A DNA stretch of 33,361 bases from Ectocarpus siliculosus (Eukaryota; Sar; Phaeophyceae; Ectocarpales; Ectocarpaceae): the NCBI GenBank assembly GCA_000310025.1, contig FN649752.1, positions 2,244,879 to 2,278,239 of the forward strand. Reading direction: 5' to 3'. The notes beneath the pieces were generated by a model that saw only the letters and a list, made by a program, of their open reading frames with translations, was not told where the DNA came from and did no database searches. Shown piece after piece: positions 28,459 to 33,361 of this stretch. The position numbers and the translations under genes were made by a program. The number at the start of each line of letters is the position of its first letter. Position 1 is the stretch's first letter.

Positions 28459-29979
28459 TTATAATCCAACATCGTCAGCAACCCTCTTCTTCATCCTTAG
28501 CCCCATGAACAGCCAAGCCGCAGCGGCTGTCTCCTCCCTCTCCTCCGCCGGAGCTCGTTCGTCGGCGAACCGATCCGTACCGCCACTGCTGCTGCTGCTG
28601 CCCCTATTACCCGTTCCTGTCGAAGTTGGTCCTGAGGAGACGCTCTGGCCACCACCAAAAAGTTCGTGCATCATTCCCCTCTGTCCCTCGCTGGGCGGCC
28701 CTTGCTCGGACACAGAAATAATTTCGCGGCCGTGCTTCTTGGTCCTGAAGTCCACCATACCGTCCTTCGCGTGTCGCGAACAGAATTCTGCCTTCCTGCA
28801 GCCATCGAAGCCGAAGTGCGCCCGCGTGGCGCAGCCCTGGTAGGTGCACCGACCTCTCTTGCTCCAGACGTCCACCATCCCATCCTTCGCGTGTCGCGAA
28901 CAGAATTCTGCTTTCCTCGATCCTTCTGCGCCGAAGCTCGCCCGCGTGGTGCAACGCGGGTGCCCACACCTGGAATGCGAAATCGAGAGCGGACCCCGGA
29001 CAAACAAAATTTAAGATACTGTGTGTAGACTGCTGTGGATCTCATGCCTGTATGGATACATACGTTTAACGTACGGGTGTTGGAAACGTCGGCGTTTGGC
29101 GAGATTCGAGAAAGACGAAAACTACAGTAACTCTGTGAGACCAGGGGAAGTACACAACAATTTCAGGGTCGAGCAGAGAGGGCGGCAGTGCACCACCCAA
29201 AGGCCGAGTTTCAAGACGTACAATAGTGGCTCCCGTTCAACAACAGGTTTCACATTCAGGCCCCCGAGAGGTACTTCAAGTTGGCTAGAGCAACAAGAAG
29301 AGAACATTTATTTGCACACACACACACACATGTGAGGCTTTCCACGACGACGGTCTCTCCATAGTTCCTGCGGGACCGTCGTGTCAAGGGGGCAAGGTCT
29401 TGCAACAATGTGCACCGAACTAGGCGAAGCCGTCGTTCATCTAGATACCGTTTGGGTGTTGCCGCGAACAGCTGGGCGCTTCCAGCGAACAGCTGGGCGC
29501 GGTGGGGTGGGCTGGTGCAAAGGGCCGCCGGATATGTGAATTCGAGGACTAGCCAAGCCCGCAAGAGGCGCGGCTGCGGAGACGACGATGGGCTTTGAGA
29601 GCCGTAGCTCCTATTCTTGCGCATGAAAGACATGTACTGGTACGCTCCTTGCTGTCGGGTAACAACCTAAAACAGACGTATTCTTGAACCACACGAGTGC
29701 ATAAGAAACACGAAGGGGGTGGCTAGCTGGACCTCACCTCTTGTTACTGACGTTCACCATCCCTTCCGCCGCGTGCGAGGCACAGAACTCGGCCCTTTTT
29801 GTGCCCTCAGCTCCGTAGGATGGGTGCTTCTCGCAGCCAGGGTGGCCGCACCTCTTGCTTCGGACGTCCACCATCCCCATCTTAGCATGCCGGCCGCAGA
29901 ATTCCCGTTCTTTTGTGCCCTTGACGCCGTACGACGAGTGCTTCCCGCATCCGGGGTGCCCACATCTCCATGTCACCAT
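28459..29979 (-). CDS. EsV-1-7 repeat protein with four repeats, two exons
   Basis: Exon 1 is 29979-29738 (ATG at 29979, MVTWRCGHPGC) and exon 2 is 28969-28459, about 250 residues in all. The intron has donor GTGAGG after AG and acceptor GCATTCCAG. The split Arg codon AG|G (phase 2) restores NVSNKRCGHPRCTTRASFG, which matches the spacing of the other repeats. Repeats one and two are in exon 1, and three and four in exon 2. Each has C-x4-C and FC-x2-HA-x3-GMV. The C-terminal 110 residues are low-complexity (Ser/Gly/Thr) and end with ETAAAAWLFMGLRMKKRVAD, related to the end of the nine-repeat neighbour, so the two genes share ancestry over more than the repeats. The start near 29979 parallels the neighbour's MVKRKC start. 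Function is unknown beyond the family's link to development in brown algae. Confidence 0.85.
29019..29057. repeat. 39-bp direct repeat, right arm
   Basis: Second copy of the 39-base unit also found at 28202-28240, with one mismatch. It lies inside the intron of the four-repeat EsV-1-7 gene, 50 bases upstream of exon 2, so the two arms bracket exon 2. Confidence 0.9.
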
Positions 29980-30978
29980 CGTGCGCGCCAGCCAAACTCG
30001 GCTTGTGTGTTCGAAATACCTGCAAGAGCTTCACTCCCAGCTACAGGTACCCCGCGCGATCTGGAACATGCACCGCGCCTGGTTTGCGTCAAATGCTCTA
30101 GGCGTGGTGAGCTATACGATGGGCATCGGCATATTTTCGTGAGTCTGTCTCCTGTCTCTTGCTCTCGCTTCCTGCAGCAGCTGCCATTTTTGCGCGGGAA
30201 TTCTGGAATTATTACGTATGACAGAGGTATCCCGCTTGTTTCCATTGGAACTCCCGGAACCTCTGTTTTTTAGCGCGCGGTTCGGCCGCCCGCGCGGCTC
30301 TCCCAGCAAGGACGTGCCTTCTCGACCCCCCTTGACGCACGCGGTGAAGGTCAGTCAGCGGATTGCTATTGATTTTAGACGATCTTGTGGTTGTGTGCTT
30401 CCTTCAACCCCATAGTCGTCTGCTCTCGGGCACAACAAACGAGCATGATTGCGCCGAACCTACGTTCAACTTACCCTCCCGGGTGATGATGTATTATAAG
30501 TCACACAGCAGCAGCAGAGACATCATGTGTGACTGCTGCAGTTGTTAGTGCCACAGTGCTGCAGACATCAGGCGGCACCTGCAAGACCCTCAAACGTGAA
30601 CGGTAGATCTCTCCATGTGGGGTGGCTGCCGCCGATGTCCACACTTGATAACGAGGTGCTTCATCGGCCGCACACGACGGAAATACGCAACAACACTGCA
30701 TCGATGTCCGAAGCAGCAGCAGCTCCAGCAGCAAAAGGTTGCCGTGTAACATCCATTGCGGTGTACATCTGTACAACAGCCTGGTGACGAATAGAGCAGT
30801 TTTTTTCGGCCGTCACCACCTTACACAGCGACAGCATCACTAAATAACCCAACTTTTTTTTCCCCATCCCCTCCTACACGTCGCGTTTGTATGATACACG
30901 TCTTACGTTCAAATAAAGGAGTATAACGACAGAACCAATCTACGCGAAAGCGCCTGCCTGTATCTACGAGAGGGCACC
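29980..30978. promoter_or_regulatory. Divergent intergenic region, probable shared promoter zone
   Basis: The four-repeat EsV-1-7 gene starts leftward at 29979 and the kinase-like gene starts rightward at 30979, leaving 1 kb between the start codons. Both promoters and leaders should be here. I see no clear TATA box. CAG/CTG-rich spots occur near 30506-30540 and 30710-30740. The role is inferred from gene orientation only. Confidence 0.4.
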
Positions 30979-32033
30979 ATGGGCGTATGCTCGTCCAAGA
31001 GTGATGCCGCCGGAGCCTCTGCGGGAGGACCCACGGGGGACTACGGTGGCGGCACCAACAATAAGGGAGGGGGTTGCACCGACTTGAGCCCCGCCTCGTC
31101 CAAGGGCGCGGGCGGAGACCTTCGGTACAACATGCTCAAGGCTAGCAAGGGGGACCGCTTTCACGAGACCTATGAGGTAATTGTATGTATGAACAGCAGG
31201 ATGAGGTCGCTTTCCCCCCCATGGCAAAGCATGTTGTTCTGCTACCGCTACTGCTGTGTCGGTCTTCATGTAGAACGGGTGCTCCCGGTAGTGAGTCGGT
31301 ATGTAGCTACATATCATAGCTGTCCTGACACCAACCTGTGAATAGAACATTGGAACATTTTGAATCCCGTGTGCAGTCAGTTTGTCACCCGCAGGCGAAC
31401 TCGCCGTGCTTGTTGAGTAGTGGGCAATTCTAGTTGGGATGTGTTGTACTTCGTAGGTGACATGACGTAAGATACCACACCCCCTTGAACCGATTTTCAA
31501 AGCCCGATTACCTCACGGCGACAAAGAGGATGCTACTGTCAAATGCGTTTTCGGAAGCTCTCCACGATGTATGTACACGGTTTACTCCGCCATATTCGGC
31601 GTCGTCACTGTTCTCGCTGCAGCGTACTCGAGCCTTGGAAATCAGTCCAAAGGGGGTGTGGTATCTCATGCAACCTATGTTATGTATACATGCGCATACA
31701 TGGGGTACAGCAGCACTTCGTGCACACCTCTTCCGCGGTGTTAAACCTGTAGATTCGATGTTGCGGGATGTTGCTTCAAGAGGCCACGTCTATTGAAGGG
31801 GATGGCACGTGGTTTTTCACGTACGGTAAGTTCGGTCATGTACAAGTAGAGCGTGCAAAACAACATATGTTCCTGCTATGGGCGTTGGCCAGTTTTCACC
31901 ACGCCGGTCGCATGCATATATATATGTAGGTTTTCGTTCTGTTCTCAAAATCCATTCCGTGACGACATCCGTGGAGTGTTTCATCGGAGTGTATCACAGC
32001 TGGAAAGGGTGCCCTCACAGCAGCAGTAGCAGT

Positions 32034-32070
<37 letters not shown>

Positions 32071-32457
32071 ACGGCGGAAGTCACCTCGGGTCAAGGCAAA
32101 AAGCAACCCTGCTTGCAGGAAAAATGGTGTAGAAACGTCTGAGCACTGGTGGAAGTGTTGCGGCGGGAGTCGTACATCTATCTGTGCCCGCGCCTCTTCT
32201 TCTTCCTCGCCCCCCTGCTCCTCCCTCTTGCGCGCAGTGACCTATCCATCCCCCCATGTGTTGAATCTGTATACGTTTTTGAAACTCGGCGGCGGCGGGG
32301 GCGGTGGCGGCGTTAATTGGCCCTCTTTCTTTGCGCTGCTTACATCAATAGCACTCCCTTTTCTTCTGATGCTCCGCCAGGTTCAACCGGGTGAGCTGGG
32401 CACGGCCGCCATGGGCTGCGTCGTGCGAGCGGGGCTCAAGAAGCGCACGGGAGAAAT
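30979..32457 (+). CDS. Start of a putative N-myristoylated protein kinase, two exons seen, runs off right edge
   Basis: Exon 1 is 30979-31176 (66 codons). It starts MGVCSSK, a good N-myristoylation pattern (Gly2, Ser6), followed by a Gly/Ala/Ser-rich linker, and ends FHETYE before the donor GTAATT. Exon 2 is 32381-32457 (acceptor GCTCCGCCAG, donor GTGAGT). It opens in phase 0 with VQPGELGTAAMGCVVRAG then LKKRTGE, which looks like strand 1, the glycine loop and strand 2 of a protein kinase (LG-x-G-x2-G-x-V, then K-x-TG-x3-A-x-K). The middle Gly of the loop is Ala here. Myristoylated kinases of this layout are often calcium-dependent protein kinases, but no catalytic motifs (VAIK Lys, HRD, DFG) or EF hands are in the window. 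Exon 3 should start in phase 2. The kinase call rests on about 25 residues. Confidence 0.5.
32018..32071. repeat. (CAG)n microsatellite
   Basis: CAG units with TAG and CAA interruptions, inside intron 1 of the kinase-like gene. It generates poly-Ser (plus) and poly-Ala (minus) open frames, which are not genes. Confidence 0.9.
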
Positions 32458-33157
32458 GTGAGTGGGGGGAGAGGTTCGTGTCGTGCAGCCGCGTGCACTG
32501 CCAAGGACGCAACGCAACTATGTTGGAACGCAAGCTGAGCGTTTTGCCAAACCACATGACACCAGTAGTCGACGCCTGGCTCTTGGGGTGCACATGGATG
32601 GGCCGCGGGCCTTCCGGGTGACGGTTTGGGTACAGCAGCGGTAGTGTTGGTGGTGAGACCGCTGGACGAAATATCCAAGTACATCTCGCAGCAAACGTCT
32701 CCCCGCGTTCCTCTCTCACTTGACTCCGTCTGCAAACAACGATTACGGTGAGAAAGGGGACCCTATGTCGGCAAGACTCCACCCCCCGTACAGCAGGCAC
32801 GCCACCTTAAGGGTTACTCTCCAAGAGTCTTCTTATCCCCAAACAAGAAGATCGAAGCGTTGCACCTACAACCCTCGGTTGGATCGGCAAAGTGCCGCTC
32901 CGAGTGCAGGGCTCTCGCATGCTTGATCCCAATCCGTCAATCAAGACTTTTTCCTTCGCTCCCTACAACAGAGCTCGATAACAGTAGATCAGGCATTGGG
33001 CAATACTCGATAACACGGGGGCAGTCTACTAGTAATAGCGGAACCATAAAACGCGAACACGCTTTCGGGGTCACAGGGTTGTGTGTTTTCTCCATCCCAC
33101 CGAGACCGTTGTCGGTGATGACTATAATACTGTGCTTCTTGTACGCACTTGCTACAG

Positions 33158-33238
33158 CACGACGACGACGCGGAAGATGAGGAGGAACAGGCTAGGCTAT
33201 TAGCGTACGAATTCTTCTGGAATGAACTACAGATGTAA
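33158..33238 (+). other. Candidate terminal exon, acidic
   Basis: After an acceptor-like TTGCTACAG, 26 codons read to a stop: HDDDAEDEEEQARLLAYEFF and six more residues. The Asp/Glu-rich then aromatic sequence looks like a protein end. It is open in phase 0, while the last seen exon of the kinase-like gene ends in phase 2, so it cannot join that exon directly. It may belong to another gene or be chance. Confidence 0.2.
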
Positions 33239-33326
33239 CAAATACACAAGAACAGCCATTCACTTTTCACACAGCAGCGTGACGTTCTTGACTGCGGTTT
33301 CAATATCTGATGGTACTGTGCACGGC

Positions 33327-33350
33327 ACCCCCCCCCCTCCCCCCCCCCCG
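33327..33350. repeat. Poly-C tract at the right edge
   Basis: About 24 bases of almost pure C with one T, followed by GG and a run of eight A. Similar C runs of 8 to 14 bases occur at about 2235, 4361, 7485, 7900 and 8341. Length errors in sequencing are likely at such tracts. Confidence 0.7.
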
Positions 33351-33361
33351 GAAAAAAAACT

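Overview
The window looks like nuclear DNA of a brown alga (Ectocarpales, most likely Ectocarpus or a close relative). The main evidence is two genes made of tandem EsV-1-7 repeats (C-x4-C, then FC-x2-H-x4-GMV/I), a family expanded in brown algae and named after a protein of the Ectocarpus virus EsV-1. Supporting evidence is a split-gene structure with spacious GT-AG introns, long simple repeats and poly-C tracts in introns, and coding exons richer in G+C than the DNA around them. The species call is inference.

Layout. Positions 512-6228 (minus) hold seven exons of a CEP131/AZI1-like basal-body coiled-coil protein whose 3' end lies beyond the left edge. Its introns hold an AAC microsatellite and a decayed LINE 3' fragment. 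Positions 6229-9283 hold no gene that I can support. Positions 9284-13733 (minus) hold three exons with an RGS domain split across two of them. Positions 13734-16034 are non-coding with small tandem repeats. Positions 16035-17696 (minus) hold five phase-compatible exons of an unrecognised gene with a hydrophobic segment. Positions 18706-25851 (minus) hold a nine-repeat EsV-1-7 gene in two exons, split by a 5.85 kb intron containing a decayed, unclassified mobile-element-like gene on the opposite strand. Positions 28459-29979 (minus) hold a four-repeat EsV-1-7 gene in two exons. From 30979 (plus) a gene starts with a predicted N-myristoylation signal and a kinase-like glycine loop. It runs off the right edge.

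All protein genes up to 30 kb lie on the minus strand, and the last one is divergent, so 29980-30978 is probably a two-way promoter region. Several products fit cell signalling and flagella (CEP131 for basal bodies, RGS for G-protein control, a candidate kinase), and the EsV-1-7 pair are probably zinc-binding regulators. I see no operon-like link between them. Exons were joined by reading splice sites and phases by eye. The strongest signals outside the genes are an octamer, ACTGCTGT/ACAGCAGT, present 20 times on the two strands, the decayed element in the EsV-1-7 intron, and a 39-base direct repeat bracketing exon 2 of the four-repeat gene.
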